Source of the DNA: Candidatus Zixiibacteriota bacterium
GTDB taxonomy: Bacteria > Zixibacteria > MSB-5A5 > GN15 > PGXB01
Assembly: GCA_024230695.1 (NCBI GenBank)
Contig: JAAERC010001230.1
Location: 1-11,835, forward strand
Reading direction: 5' to 3'
DNA: 11,835 nucleotides
The notes beneath the pieces were generated by a model. It was given only the letters and a program-made list of their open reading frames with translations. It was not told the origin of the DNA and ran no database searches. The position numbers and the translations under genes were made by a program. Of the stretch, positions 1-5,471 are shown piece by piece. How positions within the stretch are numbered: the stretch's first letter is position 1; every line of letters begins with the position of its first letter.

Positions 1-41
1 ATCTTTTAGGCGTATTGACGTTTTGATATATTCAGATATCC

Positions 42-61
42 AAAAAAATTGGTTATCCAAT
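42..61 (-). terminator. Weak possible terminator of the oxidoreductase gene
   Basis: Read on the minus strand just past the stop codon of the oxidoreductase gene, a 5-bp stem (ATTGG / CCAAT, 4-base loop) is followed directly by a run of T. The position and T-run fit an intrinsic terminator. The stem is short and AT-rich, so this is a weak call. Confidence 0.3.
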
Positions 62-69
62 GAAATTGG

Positions 70-1218
70 TTAGATTACGTTGGTTTCCTCGCTGGTGACG
101 CCCTTTTCAAATCTATCCTCAGCCAGCGATGAAATATCAACGGTGGTTTCCTTACCACAGATAGCTTCCGCCGCTACCAAACCGGCCGCCGGGGCATGCA
201 TCATCCCATGTCCTGAAAAGCCGTTTATATAAAATAATCCATTTATTTCCTTAGATGGCCCGATTATCGAATGATGATCCGGCGTGACCTCATATAACCC
301 TGCCCAGCTGTTTGATACTCCGGCTGTTTCTAATGCCGGTATCCGATCGAGCGCTTTCATAATAATCTCATCTGAATAATCAGGATCGACCGACTCATCA
401 AAAGCCGGTTCCACCGAGTTATCTGCCCAGCCCAGAAGTAATCCCGGTGCCTCGCGATGAAAATAAAGACCAGCCTTAACATCAACCACCATCGGGAAAT
501 TTGGAATAAGGAAATCAAGAGCGGCTGTAGTAACTATCTGACGACGAACCGGTTCAACCGGAATCGAAGTTCCGGCCATTTGAGCGATAACTTTGGCATA
601 CGGCCCGGCGGCATTTATAATAAGCGGACATTCAATATCGCCTTGATTTGTGCTTATTCCTGTAATAGAATTATTATTGGTTTTTATGCCTGTAACTTCG
701 GTTTCAATCAAGATTTCAACCCCAAGTTTTCTCGATGCCGACGCATACCCCTGAATTAAATCATTAGGATCGGCCAAACCATCCTGTGGGCAAAAAGTAG
801 CTTTTAAAATATCATCAGTTTTGACTTCCGGGGCCAGTTCATTGATTCTGTCACAGTCGATCAGATCGACATTAAGACCAAGCGATTTTTGCAATTCAAC
901 TGCTTTTGAAAAGGAGGATAATTCATTTTCGTCTGATAAAAGAAACATATAACCGCATTGGTTGAAAAGAGCCGGGTACCCGGTGATCTCCTCGAAATTG
1001 ACAAGGATCTCCTCAGATTTCATTGACATCTCGATATTAGGCTTTGTGAAAAACTGGGCTCGTATTCCACCGGCACATTTACTGGTTGCGCCTGATCCAA
1101 GAAACATCTCTTTTTCGACAACAACGATTTTACCAAATTTGAATTTGGCGAGATTAAAGGCCGCGGCCAGTCCGATTATGCCACCACCGATTATAACGAC
1201 ATCTGCGTTACGGGTCAT
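70..1218 (-). CDS. FAD-dependent amine/amino-acid oxidoreductase (DAO family, sarcosine oxidase beta-like)
   Basis: A 382-residue flavoprotein of the D-amino-acid oxidase fold, which oxidises the C-N bond of secondary amines or amino acids such as sarcosine, glycine or proline. An N-terminal Rossmann motif GGGIIG (residues 11-16) after a hydrophobic strand, with an acidic residue ending the second strand (VVVEKE, about 32-37), binds the ADP part of FAD. The segment GSGATSKCAGGIRAQF (41-56) is the conserved flavin-contact region of the sarcosine oxidase beta / proline dehydrogenase beta group. The C-terminal pair AGLYEVTPDHHSIIG (306-320) and NGFSGHGMMHAPAAG (332-346) closes the FAD site. Length is normal for the family. 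The ATG has an AGGGG ribosome site about 8 bases upstream. It stands alone, with no sarcosine oxidase alpha, gamma or delta genes and no glycine-cleavage genes nearby, so the substrate cannot be named. No signal peptide, so cytoplasmic. Family certain, substrate unknown. Confidence 0.9.
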   Translation of the reverse strand: MTRNADVVIIGGGIIGLAAAFNLAKFKFGKIVVVEKEMFLGSGATSKCAGGIRAQFFTKPNIEMSMKSEEILVNFEEITGYPALFNQCGYMFLLSDENELSSFSKAVELQKSLGLNVDLIDCDRINELAPEVKTDDILKATFCPQDGLADPNDLIQGYASASRKLGVEILIETEVTGIKTNNNSITGISTNQGDIECPLIINAAGPYAKVIAQMAGTSIPVEPVRRQIVTTAALDFLIPNFPMVVDVKAGLYFHREAPGLLLGWADNSVEPAFDESVDPDYSDEIIMKALDRIPALETAGVSNSWAGLYEVTPDHHSIIGPSKEINGLFYINGFSGHGMMHAPAAGLVAAEAICGKETTVDISSLAEDRFEKGVTSEETNVI

Positions 1219-1266
1219 GTTTTAGCCCCTGAAATTATATGTAATGATAAGCCTTTTCACGTCGGC

Positions 1267-1294
1267 AATTTATATATATAGGCTTATATGTCAA
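1267..1294 (-). promoter_or_regulatory. Candidate sigma70-type promoter of the oxidoreductase gene
   Basis: On the minus strand a perfect -35 hexamer TTGACA (1289-1294) is followed after 16 bases by TAAATT (1267-1272); a better -10, TATAAA, sits at an unusually short 14-base spacing. The spacer is an alternating TA tract. It lies about 50 bases upstream of the ATG at 1218. The promoter consensus of this lineage is not known to me, so this is a pattern match only. Confidence 0.4.
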
Positions 1295-1320
1295 GCGAAA
1301 AGGGTCGGTTTTGACCAAAA

Positions 1321-1350
1321 CGTCATTCCCGCGAAAGCTGGAATCCAGGC
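1321..1350. repeat. dRS3-like dispersed repeat (ATTCCC N8 xGGAAT hairpin)
   Basis: The element begins CGTCATTCCCGCGAAAGC and continues to a TGGAATCCAGG end. It folds as an 8-position stem with one C/T mismatch around a GAAA tetraloop (1325-1332 with 1337-1344). The core matches the neisserial dRS3 pattern ATTCCC-N8-GGGAAT except for one base, and near-identical sequences are scattered in intergenic DNA of many bacteria. A GTTTT/AAAAC palindrome (1308-1321) abuts it on the left. Confidence 0.6.
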
Positions 1351-1368
1351 TTATTCTCTTAATTGGTA

Positions 1369-1390
1369 GGACAGACATTCCTGTCTGTCC
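1369..1390. repeat. Perfect 9-bp palindromic hairpin
   Basis: GGACAGACA (1369-1377) and TGTCTGTCC (1382-1390) are perfect reverse complements around a 4-base loop TTCC. No T-run follows on either strand, so it is not a standard intrinsic terminator. It belongs to the hairpin series between the oxidoreductase and beta-helix genes. Confidence 0.7.
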
Positions 1391-1401
1391 AGATTGGGTA
1401 A

Positions 1402-1418
1402 CCCACCCATCGGGTGGG
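1402..1418. repeat. Perfect 7-bp palindromic hairpin
   Basis: CCCACCC (1402-1408) and GGGTGGG (1412-1418) pair perfectly around a 3-base loop ATC. It lies 11 bases after the previous palindrome. No T-run on either side. Confidence 0.65.
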
Positions 1419-1463
1419 GATTTATATTTACATCACTGTATCCTGATTTTAAGTCATTGGGAG

Positions 1464-1500
1464 GAGTTAACAACTCGATGAGTTTCGATTAAAATCGGAA
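1464..1500. repeat. Two adjacent small hairpins downstream of the beta-helix gene
   Basis: The first is GAGTT (1464-1468) pairing with AACTC (1472-1476). The second is an 8-bp stem with one T-G wobble, TTTCGATT (1483-1490) with AATCGGAA (1493-1500), loop AA. They lie 28-64 bases past the stop of the minus-strand beta-helix gene, so they could act in 3'-end formation. Neither is followed by a clear T tract. Confidence 0.4.
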
Positions 1501-1527
1501 CGACGTGGCAATCTCAATTTTGATATA

Positions 1528-2709
1528 TTACGGACAATCCGGTTCGTCACCACCCTTATATTTAAAATTGATCAGATGAACAATATCAAGAATGTCAACA
1601 TTTGTATCATGATTAACATCTGCCGATTCAAGCGGGTCGGGGGCAATGCCACCTTTGTATTTGTAATTTATCAAAGATACAATATCGAGAATATCAATCT
1701 CGCTATCATCATTAACATCACCACAACCATAGGTTCCAATTAATGCACCTATTAGTAATTGACATTCATTATTATCAGGTAAACATGGAGAATTGTATAT
1801 TAAGCGATAATCGCCATTGTTGGCGTCTATAAATAATGGATCCGATGAAAAACAGTTAATTTCCGAATGACTTCTCCCACTTATGCCATTTAAATATAGA
1901 TTACTGCAAGATATAATCGCCCCCGATGTTCCACACCATATCCCAGAACCATTATCGGCTGAATTGTTGTATACTATGCAGTTTTGGATAGTTGGAGCAC
2001 CGGTATAATAATCTATTCCACCACCCCAACCGCCACCATCATTATTTGCAAATGTGCAATTTACTATTTCAGGATTACCCCCATGACAATGGATTCCTCC
2101 ACCTCCGCCAGGATTGGCAATATTATTTGTAACAATGCAATTAATTAATGTTGCGTCGGACTCCCAGAAAAACAAACCGCCTCCGCCAATTGCAGTATTA
2201 AAATTAATTACACAATTTGATATTGTTGAGGTAGAATTATTAAGACTTATTGCACCACCAGAGTACGTCATATCGGTGGCTGTATTGTTATTAAGATTAC
2301 AATTTGATATTGCTGGAGAAGAACTTTCAATCCTGATAGCTCCCCCGTGGTCATGATAGCCATTATGTATTTTAAACCCGATCAATTCGGAGGACGCACT
2401 TTCACTGTTTTGAAAATAAAATCCCCTATGAGGTTCTGTTTCACTTCCCTCACAATCAATTTCAGTGTAATCTGGGCCATTCTCAGTCATTACGACTATT
2501 GCCTTACCAAGAAAGTCAATGTCTCTGTTGCCATCACCAGTATATATTCCATCAGCCACTATTACTATATCACCGTTCACGGCCGCATCAATCCCTGCCT
2601 GAATAGTTGGTTGGTCGACTGGGACGTTGATAGTGGCCGAAGAAGCCCCTGAAATTGAAAGAATAATAGCTAAAATTGCCTTATAACATATTAGTAGAGA
2701 ATTTTTCAT
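1528..2709 (-). CDS. Secreted right-handed beta-helix protein with C-terminal dockerin-like domain
   Basis: A 393-residue exported protein. Residues 1-25 form a typical signal peptide (charged start, hydrophobic core LAIILSISGASSA). The NVPVDQPTIQAGIDAAVNGD segment (28-47) is the usual opening of pectate-lyase-like parallel beta-helix proteins. From about 105 to 275 come coils with a repeating 'xIxNCxxxxNxA' pattern (ISNC, ISNC, LINC, IVNC, IQNC, IISC), forming the Asn/Cys ladder of a right-handed beta-helix. Residues 330-387 hold two calcium loops (D331-N333-D335-D339-D342 and D364-N366-D368-D372-D375), each followed by a LINxKYKGG helix end, as in type I dockerins. No catalytic residues for polysaccharide cleavage are recognisable. 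A strong ribosome site (GGAGGAG, 2713-2719) sits just before the ATG. In FCB candidate phyla such dockerin tails occur on many exported proteins without a known cellulosome; whether this one mediates attachment or only calcium-dependent folding is unknown. Confidence 0.88.
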   Translation of the reverse strand: MKNSLLICYKAILAIILSISGASSATINVPVDQPTIQAGIDAAVNGDIVIVADGIYTGDGNRDIDFLGKAIVVMTENGPDYTEIDCEGSETEPHRGFYFQNSESASSELIGFKIHNGYHDHGGAIRIESSSPAISNCNLNNNTATDMTYSGGAISLNNSTSTISNCVINFNTAIGGGGLFFWESDATLINCIVTNNIANPGGGGGIHCHGGNPEIVNCTFANNDGGGWGGGIDYYTGAPTIQNCIVYNNSADNGSGIWCGTSGAIISCSNLYLNGISGRSHSEINCFSSDPLFIDANNGDYRLIYNSPCLPDNNECQLLIGALIGTYGCGDVNDDSEIDILDIVSLINYKYKGGIAPDPLESADVNHDTNVDILDIVHLINFKYKGGDEPDCP

Positions 2710-2730
2710 CGTCTCCTCCGAGATGAATGG

Positions 2731-2758
2731 ATCATATTTTTTTAATCTATGTGCTCAA
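2731..2758 (-). promoter_or_regulatory. Candidate promoter of the beta-helix/dockerin gene
   Basis: On the minus strand TTGAGC (2753-2758), 16 bases, then TATGAT (2731-2736). The -10 matches five of six sigma70 consensus positions and the -35 four of six. The site lies 21 bases upstream of the ATG, leaving a short leader that holds the GGAGGAG ribosome site. Pattern match only. Confidence 0.4.
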
Positions 2759-2946
2759 ACATACTCCCATAAAGGAATTTGTTGGCTTCAATATAAGCAA
2801 AAACCGGTATAAAACAAGGGGTTTCCCCTGATTGTATCAAAACCAATTTCACCACAACATCATTGTTAACTCGCACTGGCAATATTTGTATATGAGTAAT
2901 AATAGAGTTTGTAATATATAGCAAAAAGACCTTATGGGAGAACATA
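2759..2946. other. Intergenic stretch with no supported gene
   Basis: I see no credible coding region here. The only structure noted is a small perfect hairpin AGGGG-TTT-CCCCT (2817-2829). A minus-strand reading frame crosses this stretch and enters repeat A, but it has no ribosome site and its sequence resembles no family I know. Confidence 0.5.
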
Positions 2947-3047
2947 CAAAAACAACAACGAGTTAGTAGTTTTGGACCCAAAAATGACAAAACGAACCCA
3001 TTTTCGGCGTAATTGAATGGAGGTGAGGGCGTTACAAGGAAATTTTG
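2947..3047. repeat. Intergenic repeat, copy A (diverged)
   Basis: The most diverged of three copies of a repeat of about 100 bases. It shares with copy B the opening 'cAAAAxCAACAxCGAGTT', the core CGAACCCATTTT, then ATGGAGGT (3017-3024), TTACAA (3032-3037) and the ending AAATTTTG. Between ATGGAGGT and TTACAA it has seven bases, GAGGGCG, that differ at every position from the CTATAAT of copy B. The offset to copy B is 350-351 bases along the whole length, showing only a one-base indel. Confidence 0.75.
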
Positions 3048-3064
3048 TGTTTACCGTTAGTGTG

Positions 3065-3090
3065 GCCGGTTGGTTCTCAAACCGACCGGC
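3065..3090. repeat. 11-bp hairpin with one wobble pair
   Basis: GCCGGTTGGTT (3065-3075) pairs with AACCGACCGGC (3080-3090) around the loop CTCA, all Watson-Crick except one T-G pair. It is the first strong stem of the A-B interval and lies 18 bases after copy A. Confidence 0.7.
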
Positions 3091-3100
3091 AGTATTGTAG

Positions 3101-3126
3101 GTCAACGCTCTTATAAGAGGGTTGAC
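3101..3126. repeat. 12-position hairpin with one mismatch
   Basis: GTCAACGCTCTT (3101-3112) pairs with AAGAGGGTTGAC (3115-3126) with a single G/G mismatch and a 2-base loop. It begins 11 bases after the preceding stem. The bases just before and within its left arm, GTAGGTCA (3098-3105), can alternatively pair with TGACCTAC (3160-3167), which would form a larger closed structure. Confidence 0.65.
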
Positions 3127-3148
3127 AATTCAACCAATCTGTCAAGCC

Positions 3149-3177
3149 CCGGAGGGCCATGACCTACGACTCTCCGG
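3149..3177. repeat. Short stem with 17-base loop
   Basis: CCGGAG (3149-3154) can pair with CTCCGG (3172-3177). The loop contains TGACCTAC, the complement of GTAGGTCA at 3098-3105, so the two pairings together would be pseudoknot-like or mutually exclusive. Modest support on its own. Confidence 0.4.
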
Positions 3178-3210
3178 TCAATCTGAGGATTAACGGGCAC
3201 TGGCACGTTG

Positions 3211-3232
3211 CGGCAGATGTCCACATCTGCCG
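3211..3232 (+). repeat. Palindromic element, copy 1 (GGCAGATGT / ACATCTGCC)
   Basis: CGGCAGATGT (3211-3220) pairs perfectly with ACATCTGCCG (3223-3232) around a CC loop, ten pairs. The same nine-base arms return at 3543-3562 with a GG loop, so the second copy is the exact reverse complement of this one over 20 bases. Confidence 0.75.
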
Positions 3233-3268
3233 TCAGGTCACAATCGCTTCGCGCTCAAGACCTGGCGG
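3230..3268. repeat. 10-bp stem with 19-base loop
   Basis: CCGTCAGGTC (3230-3239) pairs with GACCTGGCGG (3259-3268) with one T-G wobble; the loop contains a small CGC/GCG inner stem. It overlaps the right arm of the preceding palindrome by three bases, so the two stems compete at their junction. Its first eight bases, CCGTCAGG, recur as the left arm of the stem at 3500-3523. Confidence 0.55.
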
Positions 3269-3297
3269 AACGGATAAATCCCCCTTAGGAAAGCGAT

Positions 3298-3395
3298 CAA
3301 AATCAACATCGAGTTGGTAGCAAAATCTCAAAAATGAAGGAACGAACCCATTTTGCTGTAATTTAATGGAGGTCTATAATTTACAAGAAATTTTG
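3298..3395. repeat. Intergenic repeat, copy B
   Basis: Full-length copy. The part at 3319-3386 matches copy C (3572-3639) at 65 of 68 positions by eye, and all three differences are A/G. The left third matches copy A but is missing from copy C. It contains ATGGAGGT (3366-3373), the variable heptamer CTATAAT and TTACAA (3381-3386). Confidence 0.8.
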
Positions 3396-3407
3396 AAGTT
3401 GGGGTGG

Positions 3408-3425
3408 CCCATAGCTTGCTGTGGG
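3408..3425. repeat. 8-bp hairpin with one wobble pair
   Basis: CCCATAGC (3408-3415) pairs with GCTGTGGG (3418-3425) around a TT loop, with one T-G pair. It lies 12 bases after copy B, at a place comparable to the first stem after copy A. Confidence 0.6.
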
Positions 3426-3499
3426 ATAAATGGAAAAACACCTGACTGTCTGTTGTCGGGTGCGGCGACCCTACAACATTTATATTCCACGCCGTGTTT

Positions 3500-3523
3500 C
3501 CGTCAGGAAAGGGTTCCTGACGG
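3500..3523. repeat. Perfect 10-bp palindromic hairpin
   Basis: CCGTCAGGAA (3500-3509) and TTCCTGACGG (3514-3523) are perfect reverse complements with the 4-base loop AGGG. No T-run follows in either direction. Confidence 0.75.
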
Positions 3524-3542
3524 CACAGAGAATATGCACTGG

Positions 3543-3562
3543 GGCAGATGTGGACATCTGCC
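3543..3562 (-). repeat. Palindromic element, copy 2 (opposite orientation)
   Basis: GGCAGATGT (3543-3551), GG loop, ACATCTGCC (3554-3562). Because only the loop is asymmetric (CC in copy 1, GG here), this is copy 1 inverted. It ends a few bases before copy C. Confidence 0.75.
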
Positions 3563-3565
3563 GCC

Positions 3566-3639
3566 CACATCAGCAAAATCTCAAAAGTGAAGGAACGAAC
3601 CCATTTTGCTGTAATTTGATGGAGGTCTATGATTTACAA
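3566..3639. repeat. Intergenic repeat, copy C (5'-shortened)
   Basis: Nearly identical to copy B from 3572 on, but lacks the left third; an 'ACATC' just before it matches copy B if eight bases (GAGTTGGT) are deleted. It ends about 65 bases before the start codon of the chloride channel gene, so it forms much of that gene's upstream region. Confidence 0.8.
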
Positions 3640-3665
3640 TGATTTTTAAACATTTCAGATTTGTC

Positions 3666-3693
3666 TTGATAAATTTAATTTTTCTGATAGATT
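3666..3693 (+). promoter_or_regulatory. Candidate promoter of the CLC gene, near-leaderless
   Basis: TTGATA (3666-3671), 16 bases, TAGATT (3688-3693). Initiation at the usual distance would fall around 3700, only a few bases before the ATG at 3704. This fits the absence of a Shine-Dalgarno sequence upstream of that ATG. Weak hexamer matches; speculative. Confidence 0.28.
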
Positions 3694-3703
3694 CATTAAC
3701 GTT

Positions 3704-5449
3704 ATGGAACTGAATTTAAAATCAAAATTACAATATCTGTTCAAATTCTCAGAAACGCAGATATTGATTACGATGTCAATTGTGGTCGGTGCGGGAACCG
3801 CTTTTGGCGCGATAGCTTTTATCAAGCTGATTGAATATTGCAGGGAACTGTTTTTTGGCTACTCCGAAAAAGTGATGACCACATTAGTTGGTTCTTTTGA
3901 TTATTGGACACCACTAATACCAATGGTGGGGGCATTAATTGTCGGACCGATAGTTTATAAATTCGCCTCTGAGGCGCGTGGTCACGGGGTACCCGAGGTG
4001 ATGGATGCCGTTGCCCGTAAGGGTGGTATCATTCGTCCTCGTGTCGCTATTGCCAAAACAGTGGCGTCGGCAATATGTATCGGTTCGGGCGGATCAGCGG
4101 GTCGAGAGGGTCCGATTGTTCAGATAGGTTCGGCGATAGGTTCTGGGATAGGCCAGTTATTTAAGATGTCTGGTTCGCGTGTGAAAATTCTTGTCGGATG
4201 TGGAGCCGCGGCCGGTATCTCGGCAGTCTTTAACGCTCCGATTGCCGGAGTGATATTTTCACTTGAAGTCATCCTTGGCGATTTTGCCATTAAAACATTT
4301 TCACCAGTACTATTAGCCTCGGTTGTCGCTTCGGTTGTCACTCGTGCTTTTATGGGCGATCATCCGGCTTTTGATGTTCCCGATTACAGTTTGGTTTCGG
4401 CCTTGGAAATTCCACTGTATATGATATTGGGAGTCGTATGCGGGGGAGTGGCAGTATTATTCACAAAGACGCTTAGCGGATTTGAAACATTTTTTGAAAA
4501 ACTTAAAATGCCCCCGATGCTTAAACCTGCCCTGGGTGGATTGATTCTCGGTATAATCGGGATGTATTTTCCTCAAGTTTTTGCCGATGGTTACGAGACT
4601 ATCAAACTGACCCTGTATGGAAACATGATGGTCTGGTTGATGCTGATTTTGATCTTTCTGAAAATTCTTGCTACCAGTTTAACTCTCGGTTCGGGAAACT
4701 CTGGCGGTATTTTTGCACCATCGTTATTTATTGGTGCGGTTACCGGCGGGACCTTTGGATATTTCGCCCATTTACTTTTCCCAGCCATAACAGCCACCGC
4801 CGGTGCGTATGCTTTAGTCGGGATGGCGGCCTTAGTTGCCGGAACGACTCATGCACCTATAACGGCTTTATTGATCATCTTTGAGATGACCAGTGACTAT
4901 CGAATTATATTACCTCTGATGGTCGCGGTCGTATTCTCTACATTGTTTGCCAGAAAATTATTTGAGCCATCGATTTATACAATTAAGCTTATAGCCAAAG
5001 GGATATTCCTAAAAGCTGGTAAAGATACGGCCATTTTGCGCGCCTCGAAAGTATCGGAAGTTATGGACAAAGAGTTCGAGACGATTCCAACCAATATGCC
5101 GTTGGTAAAAATCATGGAAAAGATAGAATCATCAAAGGGAAATGATTTCATTGTAATCGACAAACAGGAACGGTTTGTTGGCACATTGTCATTACAGCAC
5201 ATTCTGGGTATAATAACTCAACATACTCTCGATTATCTGGTGATCGCAAAAGATATTGCTTCGACCGATTATACAACTGTTTGTCCCGACGATGATCTGG
5301 AAATTGCTCAAAAAAGATTTGCGCTTGGCGATTTTCCATTTATTCCGGTCGTCAACCGGGAAGACCCATCGCTTATTCTTGGGATTCTCAGGCGTGAAGA
5401 ATTGACTCATTATTATAATAGAAAATTGGTTGAATCGTTTAAGCAGTAA
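3704..5449 (+). CDS. CLC-family chloride channel/transporter with C-terminal CBS pair
   Basis: A 581-residue inner-membrane protein moving chloride (perhaps other anions). Residues 20-425 are the CLC core. Anion-site motifs: GHGVPEV (93-99, in place of GSGIPEI), GSGGSAGREGP (127-137) with the gating glutamate Glu135, and GGIFAP (334-339); Tyr425 in SIYTIKL is at the place of the pore tyrosine. Residues 446-575 form two CBS domains, which in this family bind adenine nucleotides and tune gating. In the helix after FNAPIAG the sequence is FSLEV, so the internal proton glutamate of the E. coli exchanger (Glu203) is Val189 here, as in eukaryotic CLC channels. Channel or exchanger therefore cannot be decided from sequence. 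The fluoride-type CLC signature is absent. The ATG is the only sensible start (in-frame stop at 3647) but has no Shine-Dalgarno sequence. It is the only plus-strand gene, convergent with the kinase gene. Confidence 0.93.
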   Translation: MELNLKSKLQYLFKFSETQILITMSIVVGAGTAFGAIAFIKLIEYCRELFFGYSEKVMTTLVGSFDYWTPLIPMVGALIVGPIVYKFASEARGHGVPEVMDAVARKGGIIRPRVAIAKTVASAICIGSGGSAGREGPIVQIGSAIGSGIGQLFKMSGSRVKILVGCGAAAGISAVFNAPIAGVIFSLEVILGDFAIKTFSPVLLASVVASVVTRAFMGDHPAFDVPDYSLVSALEIPLYMILGVVCGGVAVLFTKTLSGFETFFEKLKMPPMLKPALGGLILGIIGMYFPQVFADGYETIKLTLYGNMMVWLMLILIFLKILATSLTLGSGNSGGIFAPSLFIGAVTGGTFGYFAHLLFPAITATAGAYALVGMAALVAGTTHAPITALLIIFEMTSDYRIILPLMVAVVFSTLFARKLFEPSIYTIKLIAKGIFLKAGKDTAILRASKVSEVMDKEFETIPTNMPLVKIMEKIESSKGNDFIVIDKQERFVGTLSLQHILGIITQHTLDYLVIAKDIASTDYTTVCPDDDLEIAQKRFALGDFPFIPVVNREDPSLILGILRREELTHYYNRKLVESFKQ

Positions 5450-5450
5450 G

Positions 5451-5471
5451 ATTCTTAGAAAACTTAAGAAT
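5451..5471. terminator. Possible bidirectional hairpin between convergent genes
   Basis: ATTCTTAG (5451-5458) pairs with CTTAAGAAT (5463-5471) to give an AT-rich 8-position stem (seven Watson-Crick, one G-T) with a 5-base loop. It sits exactly between the convergent CLC and kinase genes and includes the kinase stop codon. There is no clear T tract on either strand, so termination is inferred from position. Confidence 0.35.

Noticed and set aside
1369..1418. Intrinsic terminators for the beta-helix gene
   Set aside because: The stems are strong but neither is followed by a T tract on the minus strand, and they lie over 100 bases past the stop codon. They fit the dispersed palindrome series better.
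2742..2990. Minus-strand frame of 82 codons upstream of the beta-helix gene
   Set aside because: No ribosome site, it starts inside repeat copy A, overlaps the candidate promoter, and has no recognisable composition or motif.
2947..3639. CRISPR array or integron attC array
   Set aside because: Only three repeats with unequal spacing of about 250 and 350 bases, far from CRISPR periodicity; no cas genes. The repeats lack the paired GTTRRRY/RYYYAAC core sites of attC, and the intervals hold no cassette genes.
3366..3642. Two overlapping plus-strand reading frames of 70-74 codons and an opposing 82-codon frame at 3328-3576
   Set aside because: They run through repeat copies and palindromes, lack ribosome sites, overlap one another on both strands, and their translations look like no protein family. 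They are by-products of the repeat sequence.
3704..5449. Fluoride-type CLC with an upstream fluoride riboswitch
   Set aside because: The protein has the chloride-type GREGP and GGIFAP motifs plus CBS domains, and I see no fluoride-riboswitch-like sequence before the start; the upstream DNA is repeat copy C.
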